From assembly GCF_019042655.1 (NCBI RefSeq), contig NZ_JAHPZO010000004.1, forward strand, positions 62,001 to 126,000: DNA of 64,000 nt. Reading direction: 5' to 3'. The stretch comes from Planococcus sp. CP5-4_YE (GTDB taxonomy: Bacteria > Bacillota > Bacilli > Bacillales_A > Planococcaceae). Each line of letters starts with the position of its first letter. Within the stretch, counting starts at the first letter, position 1. A program made the position numbers and the translations under genes. Of the stretch, positions 8,216 to 15,252 are shown piece after piece. The notes under the pieces were generated by a model. The model was not told the DNA's origin, ran no database searches, and worked only from the letters and a program-made list of their open reading frames with translations.

Positions 8216-9187
8216 TTAAAAAATGCTTAAATCCCACTCTTTTGAAATTTGGCGTAGCATCATCGTTCCAGCAGCGCTGTTTCCTTGGACGTCAATTGCC
8301 GGCGCATAAACGCCGATGCCCGCTCCTGCGCGGAATTCATAGGTTTGCGAATGGAGTTTTGGCGGAACTGCTGCCATAATGCCGCCTGAAACGCCGCTTT
8401 TCGCCGGAATGCCGACATGCGCTGCAAAATTACCGGATGAATTATACATGCCGCAAGTGACCATCAAAACTTTCGTCACTTGTGCGATTTCTTCCGAAAA
8501 ATGCTTTACTTTCGTAATCGGATTGTAGCCGTCGTAAGCGAGAATCAAACCGAGAAGCGCCAAGTCCTTTACTGAAACTTTAATGGAGCATTGGCTGATG
8601 TAGATGTCGAGCGCTTCTTCCACTTCGAGCTCGAGGAAGTTCGCTTCCTTCAAATAATAAGCAAGTGCCCGGTTGCGGTGTGAGGTGGCCCATTCCGAAT
8701 CATAGACTTCCTTGTCGATTTCAATAGGGTGGCCAAGGAGCTCTTCGAGAAAGCCCTTTAAATAATCGAACTTCTTTTGTGCATTCTGTCCCGGGAGCAA
8801 GGAAGATATCGTAATCGCTCCCGCGTTGATAAATGGATTAAATGGCTTGTTCGGCCGATGGATTTCAAATGGCACGATCGAGTTGAACGCTTCGCCCGTC
8901 GGTTCCACATCCACACGCTCCAATACGAACTCCAACCCGTAATGATGGCTGAGCGCCAAGAATGTCAATGCTTTCGATATACTTTGTAAAGTGAACTCCT
9001 TGTCTGTATCTCCTGCACAGTAATAATGGCCGTCTTCGTCGATCATGCAAATTCCAAGCTTGCCAGGGTCGACTTTGCCCAGGGCCGGTATGTATTGGGC
9101 TGTGGTGCCAAGAACGGCATGTCCTTTGTTTTCTTTCACCCAAGCTTCAAGCTGCTCGGTGATGCGCGGATTGTTTTGCACCGCCAT
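8216..9187 (-). CDS. glsA: Glutaminase A (L-glutamine to L-glutamate plus ammonia)
   Basis: A 323-aa serine-dependent beta-lactamase-fold glutaminase, close to the usual length of about 305-330. The active-site SxxK motif is seen as SISK (Ser69, Lys72) in the EFTLQSISKALTF segment. Other family blocks are NPFINAGAITI, AYYLKEANFLE and a C-terminal GVYAPAIDVQGNSAAG. The start is an ATG shortly after a GGAGG-type site. It is flanked by terminators and appears monocistronic. The enzyme supplies glutamate and ammonia and may help in osmotic or acid stress; that role is inference. Confidence 0.92.
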   Translation of the reverse strand: MAVQNNPRITEQLEAWVKENKGHAVLGTTAQYIPALGKVDPGKLGICMIDEDGHYYCAGDTDKEFTLQSISKALTFLALSHHYGLEFVLERVDVEPTGEAFNSIVPFEIHRPNKPFNPFINAGAITISSLLPGQNAQKKFDYLKGFLEELLGHPIEIDKEVYDSEWATSHRNRALAYYLKEANFLELEVEEALDIYISQCSIKVSVKDLALLGLILAYDGYNPITKVKHFSEEIAQVTKVLMVTCGMYNSSGNFAAHVGIPAKSGVSGGIMAAVPPKLHSQTYEFRAGAGIGVYAPAIDVQGNSAAGTMMLRQISKEWDLSIF

Positions 9188-9270
9188 CCCTCCTCCAGTT
9201 TGTTTTCATTAATCATGACCGAAGCATATCATGAATGTCAAAGCATGCGGAACAGAATTGGACAAAAGAA

Positions 9271-9297
9271 AAAACTCCTCCAGAATTGGAGGAGCTT
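9271..9297 (-). terminator. Rho-independent terminator after the MhqD-like gene
   Basis: CTCCTCC and GGAGGAG form a stem around AGAATT; the minus strand then has TTTTTTC. It lies directly after the stop codon of the alpha/beta hydrolase gene. Confidence 0.85.
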
Positions 9298-9300
9298 TGT

Positions 9301-9906
9301 TCACCCTTTTTCATACCAAGCTTTTGCTGCAACCAATTCATCCATCGTCAGCTGGTGCCCTTGGTTTTCCCAATGCAGGTCGACCTTGGCGCCGGCTCCG
9401 CTTAGCAGCCTTTGCAGATCTTCCGATTCTTCTTTCGGGCAGATCGGGTCGTTGGTGCCAGCAGCGATGAAGACACGCGTCCCGTCCAGATTCGGCAATT
9501 GCTTATTGCGGTCCGGTACCATCGGATGGTGCAAGATTGCCGCTTTCAATGAATCGTTGTACGAAAATAACAGGTTTGCGGCAATATTCGCTCCATTCGA
9601 ATAGCCCAGCGCGATGACGTTATTCCGGTCGAAGCCGTATTCATCAGCGGCCTGGCCGATAAATGCATGCAGCTCTTCCGTTCGTTCACGCAAATCTTCC
9701 ATATCGAAGACTCCTTCAGACAATCGTTTGAAAAAACGCGGCATTCCGTTTTCCGAAACATTTCCGCGAACACTCAACACGCCGGCTTCCGGATCGATGT
9801 GCCCTGCTGCCGGCAATAAGTCCGTTTCTGTTCCGCCGGTTCCATGCAGCAGCAGGAATGTAGGCTTAGCCGCCTCTGCCGGTGGGTTGTAAATATGTTT
9901 CATCAT
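9301..9906 (-). CDS. mhqD: MhqD-like alpha/beta hydrolase (carboxylesterase/phospholipase family)
   Basis: A 201-aa serine hydrolase. The oxyanion segment LLLHGTGG is at about 18-25, the nucleophile elbow GYSNGA carries Ser103, the acid lies in the GTNDPICP stretch and the catalytic His in GHQLT near 184. Sequence blocks such as VLSVRGNVSENGMPRFF strongly recall MhqD (YodD) of B. subtilis, a hydrolase induced by quinones and catechol through the MarR-type repressor MhqR. An MhqR-like palindrome lies 22-39 bases upstream. No ring-cleaving dioxygenase (MhqE) follows, so the gene stands alone here. The symbol is by resemblance. Confidence 0.8.
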   Translation of the reverse strand: MMKHIYNPPAEAAKPTFLLLHGTGGTETDLLPAAGHIDPEAGVLSVRGNVSENGMPRFFKRLSEGVFDMEDLRERTEELHAFIGQAADEYGFDRNNVIALGYSNGANIAANLLFSYNDSLKAAILHHPMVPDRNKQLPNLDGTRVFIAAGTNDPICPKEESEDLQRLLSGAGAKVDLHWENQGHQLTMDELVAAKAWYEKG

Positions 9907-9927
9907 ACAAAAACCTCCTATTTATAA

Positions 9928-9945
9928 TATCTTTAATTCGAGATA
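9928..9945. promoter_or_regulatory. MhqR-like operator upstream of the hydrolase gene
   Basis: TATCTTTAATTCGAGATA is an imperfect palindrome with 7 of 9 pairs matched. It resembles the MhqR consensus of B. subtilis (tATCTcgaAtTCgAGATa) as I remember it. Position between promoter and start of an mhqD-like gene supports it. Confidence 0.65.
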
Positions 9946-9982
9946 ACTTTATCTTATCATATCTATCTAAAGCTTCCAAATC

Positions 9983-10012
9983 AAAAAGCCTGCGGAGTAT
10001 TCCACAGGCTTT
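9983..10012 (-). terminator. Rho-independent terminator of hslO
   Basis: AAAGCCTG and CAGGCTTT form a stem, with an inner GGA/TCC pairing; on the minus strand a T run follows. It sits just after the Hsp33 stop. Confidence 0.8.
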
Positions 10013-10024
10013 AAGTGCAATTAT

Positions 10025-10894
10025 TTAAGACAACATTTCCTGCAATTGATCTTTCGTGAACAGATAGGTTTCGTTGCAGAAATGACATTGCGCTTCCGCC
10101 TTGCCGTCTGTCACAATCATGTCTTCGATTTCTGCAGTTCCAAGGCCCTGGATCGCGTTTTGGATGCGGTCACGCGAGCATTGGCATTGGAAATTCACAG
10201 GCATCGTATCAAGCGCTTTGACATTTTCTTTGCCCAGTACTTCGTCCAAAATATCTTCAGGCGTCAAACCTGCACGTACCATATTGGAGATGGTCGGAAT
10301 TTCTGTTAGGCGCTTTTCAAGCTGGCTGATCACTTTTTCATCAGTACCCGGCATCAATTGGATGACGAAGCCGCCTGAAGCTAGGATGGTATTATCAGGA
10401 TTGACGATAACGCCGACGCCAACTGACGAAGGCGTCTGTTCGGATGTCACGATGTAATGAGTGAAATCATCCCCGAGTTCACCCGAGATGATCGGCACTT
10501 GGCCGACATACGGATGCTGCAACCCGATGTCTTTAGAGACAGTCAGTGTCCCTTCTGTCCCGACTGCCCGGCGGACATCAAGTTTACCTTGCTCGTTTAA
10601 GTCGAAATGGGTTTGCGGGTTGGACACATAGCCACGTACTTCGCCTTTCGCGTTGGCGTCAACAAGAATGGTGCCGAGCGGGCCGCCGCCATTGATTTTG
10701 ATGGTCAATTTTTCTTCACCTTTAAGCATCGCTCCGAGCATGACGCTTGCTGTCATGGAACGGCCAAGTGCTGCGGACGCTGTAGGCCATGTATAATGGC
10801 GGCGCTGCGCCTCGTTCACCGTTTCTGTCGTGCGCGTTGCGAAGGCACGGATTTGGCCGTCGTAGGCCAAGGCTCTCACTAAATAATCATTCAT
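10025..10894 (-). CDS. hslO: Hsp33, redox-regulated molecular chaperone
   Basis: A 289-aa cytosolic holdase that is switched on by oxidation of its zinc centre. The four zinc cysteines are seen near the C-terminus as CQC and CHFC (about 235-270). The N-terminal body has the typical [17 protein letters not shown] start and a [21 protein letters not shown] block. Length agrees with the family (285-295). The ATG follows a GAGG-type site. The DUF896 gene lies 40 bases upstream on the same strand and may be co-transcribed. It fits the oxidative-stress character of the region. Confidence 0.95.
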   Translation of the reverse strand: MNDYLVRALAYDGQIRAFATRTTETVNEAQRRHYTWPTASAALGRSMTASVMLGAMLKGEEKLTIKINGGGPLGTILVDANAKGEVRGYVSNPQTHFDLNEQGKLDVRRAVGTEGTLTVSKDIGLQHPYVGQVPIISGELGDDFTHYIVTSEQTPSSVGVGVIVNPDNTILASGGFVIQLMPGTDEKVISQLEKRLTEIPTISNMVRAGLTPEDILDEVLGKENVKALDTMPVNFQCQCSRDRIQNAIQGLGTAEIEDMIVTDGKAEAQCHFCNETYLFTKDQLQEMLS

Positions 10895-10934
10895 CTATTT
10901 TCTTCCTCTCTGAAATCGTTTGGGTTTATTCGTT

Positions 10935-11144
10935 TTATTTTAAGTCTTTGACTTTGCTTGGCGTGACATCTGCGCCGAGCGGGTCAATGACCGTCATATT
11001 CGTTACAGTCGTCTCGACTTGTCCACGGATTTCCTGGAGATATTCGCGGCGGAGCACTTGCTGCTCCCGGATTTCCGCATAGCTCAATCCGTAGCTGCGC
11101 TCTTTTTGTGCCAATTCATTAATGCGCGGCAAGATCTGAATCAT
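10935..11144 (-). CDS. DUF896 family protein (YnzC-like)
   Basis: A 69-aa helical protein with the DUF896 pattern: RINELAQKERSYGLS, an EQQVLRREYLQEIRGQVE helix and the C-terminal IDPLGADVTPSKVK. Members in Bacillus (YnzC) are found in the SOS-associated yneAB-ynzC unit, but no LexA box is seen here. The ATG is 10 bases after AAAGGAG. The start codon overlaps the stop of a very short upstream reading frame (ATGA). hslO follows on the same strand. Confidence 0.85.
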   Translation of the reverse strand: MIQILPRINELAQKERSYGLSYAEIREQQVLRREYLQEIRGQVETTVTNMTVIDPLGADVTPSKVKDLK

Positions 11145-11179
11145 CTGAATCGCACTCCTTTCTGTGCGGACAGGGACAT
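11141..11179 (-). CDS. Possible 12-codon leader peptide ahead of DUF896
   Basis: ATG at 11179 lies 8 bases after GGAGG and opens the reading MSLSAQKGVRFR, whose TGA overlaps the DUF896 ATG by ATGA. A 17-codon version starts at 11194. The good ribosome site and the overlap suggest translational coupling or a leader function; there is no direct proof that it is translated. Confidence 0.35.
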   Translation of the reverse strand: MSLSAQKGVRFR

Positions 11180-11201
11180 ATCCACTTCCTCCATTTTATA
11201 T

Positions 11202-11219
11202 TATCTCGAATTAAAAATA
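11202..11219. promoter_or_regulatory. Second MhqR-like operator (half-site conserved)
   Basis: TATCTCGAATTAAAAATA carries one perfect half (TATCTCGAATT) and a degenerate second half. The inverse complement shares the 15-mer TTTAATTCGAGATAA with the site at 9928. It lies upstream of DUF896-hslO. Confidence 0.4.
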
Positions 11220-11254
11220 AATAAATGTGCCTGCATCTTCCAAAAGCACAAAAA

Positions 11255-11287
11255 GCCGCCAGCAGTCCTCTGGAGAACTGTGGCGGC
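11255..11287 (-). terminator. Rho-independent terminator of the GNAT gene
   Basis: GCCGCCAGCAGT pairs with ACTGTGGCGGC; the minus strand continues with TTTTTG. Confidence 0.8.
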
Positions 11288-11293
11288 CGAAGC

Positions 11294-11740
11294 TTAAACA
11301 ACCAGGCGGAACTGGGTGCATGTAACACCTGGCGCAACTTCGAAGGTTTCTTCTTCACGAAAGCCGAACGATTCATATAATTTACGAGCCGGGACATTCG
11401 CTGTGCCGGTACTGACAATGAACTCTGCTGCATTCTTTTGCTTGAGGAGATGATCCACCAGGCTACGGGCGATTCCTTGACGAAACTGGAGTGGGTCGAC
11501 GACAAGCCGGTAAATATCGATGATATCATCTTCTTTTTTATAGGAAATGAACCCTTTCAAATAGCCGTCCTGATAGCCGAGAAAGGTCTCTTCGCTTTGC
11601 TGGATTTCATCGATTGTCTCGGATATGTGGGGAATATCATGAAACCCCATGAGTTCTGCTTCGATCCGGTAAGCGGGACGCTGGATCGACTGGATGTCGC
11701 GTGCAACTTTCTCATCTGTCGGGTCTATTATGGTAATCAT
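11294..11740 (-). CDS. GNAT-family N-acetyltransferase
   Basis: A 148-aa single-domain acetyltransferase. The acetyl-CoA binding block is seen as RLVVDPLQFRQGIARSLVDH (about 75-94) with the RxxGxA loop as RQGIA, followed by the typical NVPARKLYESFGF helix. The substrate is unknown. The ATG at 11740 is 6 bases after AGGAG; an in-frame GTG one codon earlier is too close. It is 14 bases from the patatin gene upstream, so it is probably the last gene of a YedK-patatin-GNAT unit. Confidence 0.8.
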   Translation of the reverse strand: MITIIDPTDEKVARDIQSIQRPAYRIEAELMGFHDIPHISETIDEIQQSEETFLGYQDGYLKGFISYKKEDDIIDIYRLVVDPLQFRQGIARSLVDHLLKQKNAAEFIVSTGTANVPARKLYESFGFREEETFEVAPGVTCTQFRLVV

Positions 11741-11754
11741 CACAAGCTCCTTCC

Positions 11755-12621
11755 CTAACTTAAGGCATTTTGTACATGGATAAATTTTTTCGCACGGGAC
11801 ACGGCCAGTTCTGCATCCCGGTAACCTTGGACATACAAAGCCGCGAGCCGATCTTGGTCACGCTCGATGCCGCGTAGCTTATGCAAATTGCGCGGCCGAA
11901 CGATAATGGCCTCATCTTGTGCTTCGAGCGCCTCTATGTGTTTGAGCGATTCGTTGTAGATGCGCTGCCGTTCCTCAAGCGCACGCGCAAGGCCCGGGTA
12001 CTGCCGGGCAAATGTAGGGGCGAGGCGCATAAGGGGCGTCTGGCGCTTCCGGTAGCTCTTTTCACGCGTCATCACTACGATCGGCTTAGTCACGCCGTCC
12101 AAGAAGGCTTGTTTGATCGGCAGCGGATCGGACAGGCTTCCATCCATGAGCAGTCGTCCATTGTATTCCACTGGGCGCGACATGAACGGCAGCGAACTCG
12201 ATGCCCGCACGACTGTGAGCAAATCTTCCGAGGGCATTGGCTTGCGGTAGTAGATTGCTTCTCCGCTCATGCAATCTGTCGTTCCAACAACAAATTCTTC
12301 TGCAGCTGCGCCAAATCCGCCATAGTCAAAAGGCACGAGCCGGTTCGGAATATCGTCGAAAATTAAATTCATGCCGAACAATTCCCGTTTCTTCAGCAGG
12401 TTTTTCATCGAAATATAGTCGGGATGCGTTACATAATCGATCATCACCGTCCGATTCCTGCCGCTTTGCCGGGAAAGATATGACACGGCATTGCAAGCGC
12501 CTGCGGATACGCCAATCACATAATCCGCAAACAGGCCCTCTTCCATGAACTTCTGCAGCACGCCAGCCGTATAGACGCCCCGCATCCCTCCGCCTTCCAA
12601 GATCAATCCGCTTTTCACCAT
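11755..12621 (-). CDS. Patatin-like phospholipase (YjjU/RssA-like)
   Basis: A 288-aa patatin-fold acyl hydrolase. The glycine-rich oxyanion motif GGGMRG is at about 10-15, the nucleophile elbow GVSAG contains Ser39, and the dyad Asp lies in LLMDGSLSDP near 160. No signal peptide or membrane segment is visible, so it probably acts in the cytosol or at the inner membrane face. The substrate is not known for this subfamily. The gene lies 27 bases downstream of the YedK-like gene on the same strand. Confidence 0.85.
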   Translation of the reverse strand: MVKSGLILEGGGMRGVYTAGVLQKFMEEGLFADYVIGVSAGACNAVSYLSRQSGRNRTVMIDYVTHPDYISMKNLLKKRELFGMNLIFDDIPNRLVPFDYGGFGAAAEEFVVGTTDCMSGEAIYYRKPMPSEDLLTVVRASSSLPFMSRPVEYNGRLLMDGSLSDPLPIKQAFLDGVTKPIVVMTREKSYRKRQTPLMRLAPTFARQYPGLARALEERQRIYNESLKHIEALEAQDEAIIVRPRNLHKLRGIERDQDRLAALYVQGYRDAELAVSRAKKFIHVQNALS

Positions 12622-12648
12622 GACCCTCCCCTTTGCATGAAAGTGTGA

Positions 12649-13326
12649 TCATCCGATTTTCCGAATCAATTCTTGTCCTTTGTTTTTAGGGGAATTGACT
12701 GCGCCAGATACTTCGTAGGCTTCCAACTTTGCCGCATTGTAAGGCTTGAGGAGTTTTTGCAACAACTCGGGATCCTGGATATTCGGATCCAGCCAGGCCG
12801 TCTCATCGTGCTTTGATAAAATCACCGGCATGCGGTCATGAATATCCGCCATCAAGGCATTGGGCTGCGTCGTCAAAATCGTGCAGCTATGGATCAATTC
12901 CCCTTCTGGCGATTCCCACGACTCCCACAGCCCTGCAAATGCGAACAATTCATCGTCCTCCAAATGAATGAGCATCGGCGTTTTGCCTTCCTGTCCTTTT
13001 TTCCATTCGTAAAATGCATTTGCCGGAATTAGGCAGCGTTTTTTCTTGAAGGCGCTTCGGAAACTTGGTTTTTCTGCCGCTGTCTCCGCACGCGCATTGA
13101 TCATTTTGTAGCCGATTTTTTGATCTTTCGCCCATGAAGGGATAAGCCCCCAACGGAATGTCCCCAGCCGATTGCGCTTGCCGTCATTGATAACCGCGGC
13201 AATCTGCTGGGAAGGCGCCACATTGTAATTCTCTTCGTAGGAAGCCCGGTCGAGCGCGGCTTCTTCTATCTCAAAACGCTCGAGCAACGCTTCGTAATCT
13301 GCATATAACGCAAATCTTCCGCACAC
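12649..13326 (-). CDS. SOS response-associated peptidase family protein (YedK/HMCES type)
   Basis: A 225-aa SRAP-domain protein. Members form a covalent thiazolidine link to abasic sites in single-stranded DNA through Cys2 and so protect them. The correct start is GTG at 13326, six bases after GGGGAGG, which gives V/M-CGRF with Cys at position 2 as required; the longer reading upstream would bury this catalytic residue. Other conserved blocks are WGLIPSWA, INARAET, FYEW with the active-site Glu, and IHDRMPVIL with the active-site His. No LexA box is seen upstream. Confidence 0.9.
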   Translation of the reverse strand: MCGRFALYADYEALLERFEIEEAALDRASYEENYNVAPSQQIAAVINDGKRNRLGTFRWGLIPSWAKDQKIGYKMINARAETAAEKPSFRSAFKKKRCLIPANAFYEWKKGQEGKTPMLIHLEDDELFAFAGLWESWESPEGELIHSCTILTTQPNALMADIHDRMPVILSKHDETAWLDPNIQDPELLQKLLKPYNAAKLEAYEVSGAVNSPKNKGQELIRKIG

Positions 13327-13452
13327 TGAAATCCTCCCCTTCTTTAAAGTGGATTGGCTTACCTCCAATATAACAGATTTTTCAAACTTCTCTAGCAATC
13401 TGCTATACATTCCTTTAGTTACGCCCTTTCTGCGTACAATCCAAAAGAATGT

Positions 13453-13458
13453 TATAAT
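13453..13458 (+). promoter_or_regulatory. Extended -10 promoter element for the 143-aa gene
   Basis: TGTTATAAT, a TGnTATAAT extended -10, lies about 33 bases before the start codon. No convincing -35 is visible at 16-18 bases, which is usual for extended -10 promoters. Confidence 0.55.
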
Positions 13459-13490
13459 GGGAAGACTATAAGGAAATGAGGAGGAATTGC

Positions 13491-13922
13491 ATGGCTACTG
13501 CGCGCGAAATGAATTTGGTCAATAAGGATCTTTTGGTTGAGGAATTGGGCCTCAAGCAATTCGGCAACTCGAATGTGTTTTACAATGAGGACTTTTTTGT
13601 CCTTTCTCCGTCTGTGCAACGTTACGAAAAAGGCTTTGATGTAAGTGAGTACAACCTATCGAAATACGACCCCGAGAAGCATCAAGGATTTGTCATCGTC
13701 CGCTATATGGACACGTTCCTGATGGCTAAACTTGAAAGTTTCATCGATAAAATGATGCCGCCTGAACTGCAATTGAAGAAAAAGAACGTGAAGCCGCATT
13801 GGAAGTTTACGGTTGTCGAAAACCCGGCCTATCATCTCGTGAATACCCAAAACAAGGAATTACGCTATCGCCTGCAAGAACCTACCCGTAAACAAATCCT
13901 TGCGTATTTCAATAAGCTTTAA
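13491..13922 (+). CDS. Hypothetical protein, 143 aa
   Basis: I do not recognise this family. It is a soluble, slightly basic protein without signal peptide or membrane segments. It starts MATAREMNLVNKDLLVEEL and ends QILAYFNKL; the central part (FVIVRYMDTFLMAKLESFIDKMMP) alternates strands and an amphipathic helix. The ATG at 13491 is 6 bases after GAGGAGG; an earlier in-frame ATG at 13476 precedes the ribosome site. It has its own promoter and terminator, so it is monocistronic and clearly expressed-looking. Confidence 0.75.
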   Translation: MATAREMNLVNKDLLVEELGLKQFGNSNVFYNEDFFVLSPSVQRYEKGFDVSEYNLSKYDPEKHQGFVIVRYMDTFLMAKLESFIDKMMPPELQLKKKNVKPHWKFTVVENPAYHLVNTQNKELRYRLQEPTRKQILAYFNKL

Positions 13923-13927
13923 CGTCC

Positions 13928-13955
13928 AGCCCGCATTTTTCCTGCGGGCTTTTTT
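13928..13955 (+). terminator. Rho-independent terminator
   Basis: AGCCCGCA and TGCGGGCT form an 8-bp stem followed by a T run. Confidence 0.88.
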
Positions 13956-14041
13956 ACATCCTTTTGGCCGTTTCCGCTCATTGTTCCATGCGTGGTAGAA
14001 TGGATGGCAGAGGTTTAGAGGAAATGGAAGTGATTGACTCC

Positions 14042-15238
14042 ATGGAAAAACACAAATATACGGTACACGACCGTGAATTCTGGAAAATTATTGCGAGCCT
14101 GCTTTTGGCTTCGTTATTTATTTTTGCCAATATCTATGCCGTCCAGCCTTTGCTGCCAGTATTTGTTACGGATTTCGGGGTGTCGGTCTCGACTTCCAGC
14201 CTGTCTCTTTCCTTGACGATTATTGGATTGATCGCGGGATTGGTCATTCTCGGATTTTTCTCTGACCGCAACGGCCGCCGCGCCTATATCATCTGGTCGC
14301 TGGCCGGGTCTGCCATTCCTTTTTTCATCCTTCCGTTTGTCGAATCCTTCAGTATTTTTCTCGCACTGCGCTTACTCCAAGGCTTCGCGCTCGCCGGAGT
14401 TCCGGCTGCGGCGCTCGCCTATATCAGCGAAGAAATCGATCGCAAGAATATTGCCTATGCTACCGCTTTGTACATATCGAGCAATGCCCTTGGTGGCATG
14501 CTCGGACGGGTCCTGACAGGTTTTTTGACCGATGCGTTTTCCTGGCAGATGACCTTTTTCGCGTTTGGCTCGACTGGTCTTGCATTATTTATCGCTGTAT
14601 TTTTCCTATTGCCCCACTCGTACCATTTTGAACCGAGCGAGCTGAGCTTTTCTAAAGATATCGAAGGGTTTTTGTTCCATTTGAAAAATCCGGCACTGCT
14701 TGTTGTGTTCGGCCTCGGAGCGATCCTCCAAATCGCTTTTACCGGCGTTTGGACCTATTTGCCCTTCCATCTCGAAGCGCCGCCCTTCTCCATGTCGCTG
14801 CAGGCCATTTCCTATCTATTCTTCGCCTACGGCATTGGGGTTATCGGTTCGCCGCTTGCCGGGCGCGCTGCTGAAACATTCGGTTTGAGGCGGGTGCGCA
14901 TCATTGGGGTTTTCATTTTTTCAGCTGGCGTATTGATGACGCTCGGCACTGAACTGTGGATGGTAGCAGTCGGCTTATGCATCACTTGCCTCGGGTTTTT
15001 CACAGCCCATTCACTGACTGCCGCTTCTGTCGGCCAGCAAGCGGCACATCATAAAGGCAGCGCATCAAGCTTATATCTCGTGTCCTACTATATCGGCGTC
15101 GCCGCAGGCAGTTCATTGCTCAGCCCCATCTGGACCCGTTTTGGATGGAACGTACTGATCCTTCTTTGCGCAATAATGCCGGCGCTTTATGTGTTGATCG
15201 TTACGTGGTACAGAAAAAGAGCCGCCTCGATTGCATGA
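14042..15238 (+). CDS. MFS transporter (YnfM-like)
   Basis: A 398-aa membrane protein with about 12 hydrophobic helices. The first helix (IIASLLLASLFIFANIYAVQP) ends in the NIYAVQPLLP motif typical of the YnfM-like group; motif A is FFSDRNGRRAY. The late segment GSASSLYLVSYYIGVAAGSS is also characteristic. Substrate unknown. The start is uncertain: ATG 14042, GTG 14030 (7 bases after GAGGA) and ATG 14024 are in frame. It stands alone and ends in a bidirectional terminator. Confidence 0.8.
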   Translation: MEKHKYTVHDREFWKIIASLLLASLFIFANIYAVQPLLPVFVTDFGVSVSTSSLSLSLTIIGLIAGLVILGFFSDRNGRRAYIIWSLAGSAIPFFILPFVESFSIFLALRLLQGFALAGVPAAALAYISEEIDRKNIAYATALYISSNALGGMLGRVLTGFLTDAFSWQMTFFAFGSTGLALFIAVFFLLPHSYHFEPSELSFSKDIEGFLFHLKNPALLVVFGLGAILQIAFTGVWTYLPFHLEAPPFSMSLQAISYLFFAYGIGVIGSPLAGRAAETFGLRRVRIIGVFIFSAGVLMTLGTELWMVAVGLCITCLGFFTAHSLTAASVGQQAAHHKGSASSLYLVSYYIGVAAGSSLLSPIWTRFGWNVLILLCAIMPALYVLIVTWYRKRAASIA

Positions 15239-15249
15239 GGCGGCTCTTT
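15216..15249. terminator. Bidirectional terminator between convergent genes
   Basis: AAAGAGCCGCCTC pairs perfectly with GAGGCGGCTCTTT around an 8-base loop; the stop codon of the MFS gene lies inside it. It serves the MFS gene and the opposing symporter gene. Confidence 0.88.
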
Positions 15250-15252
15250 ATT

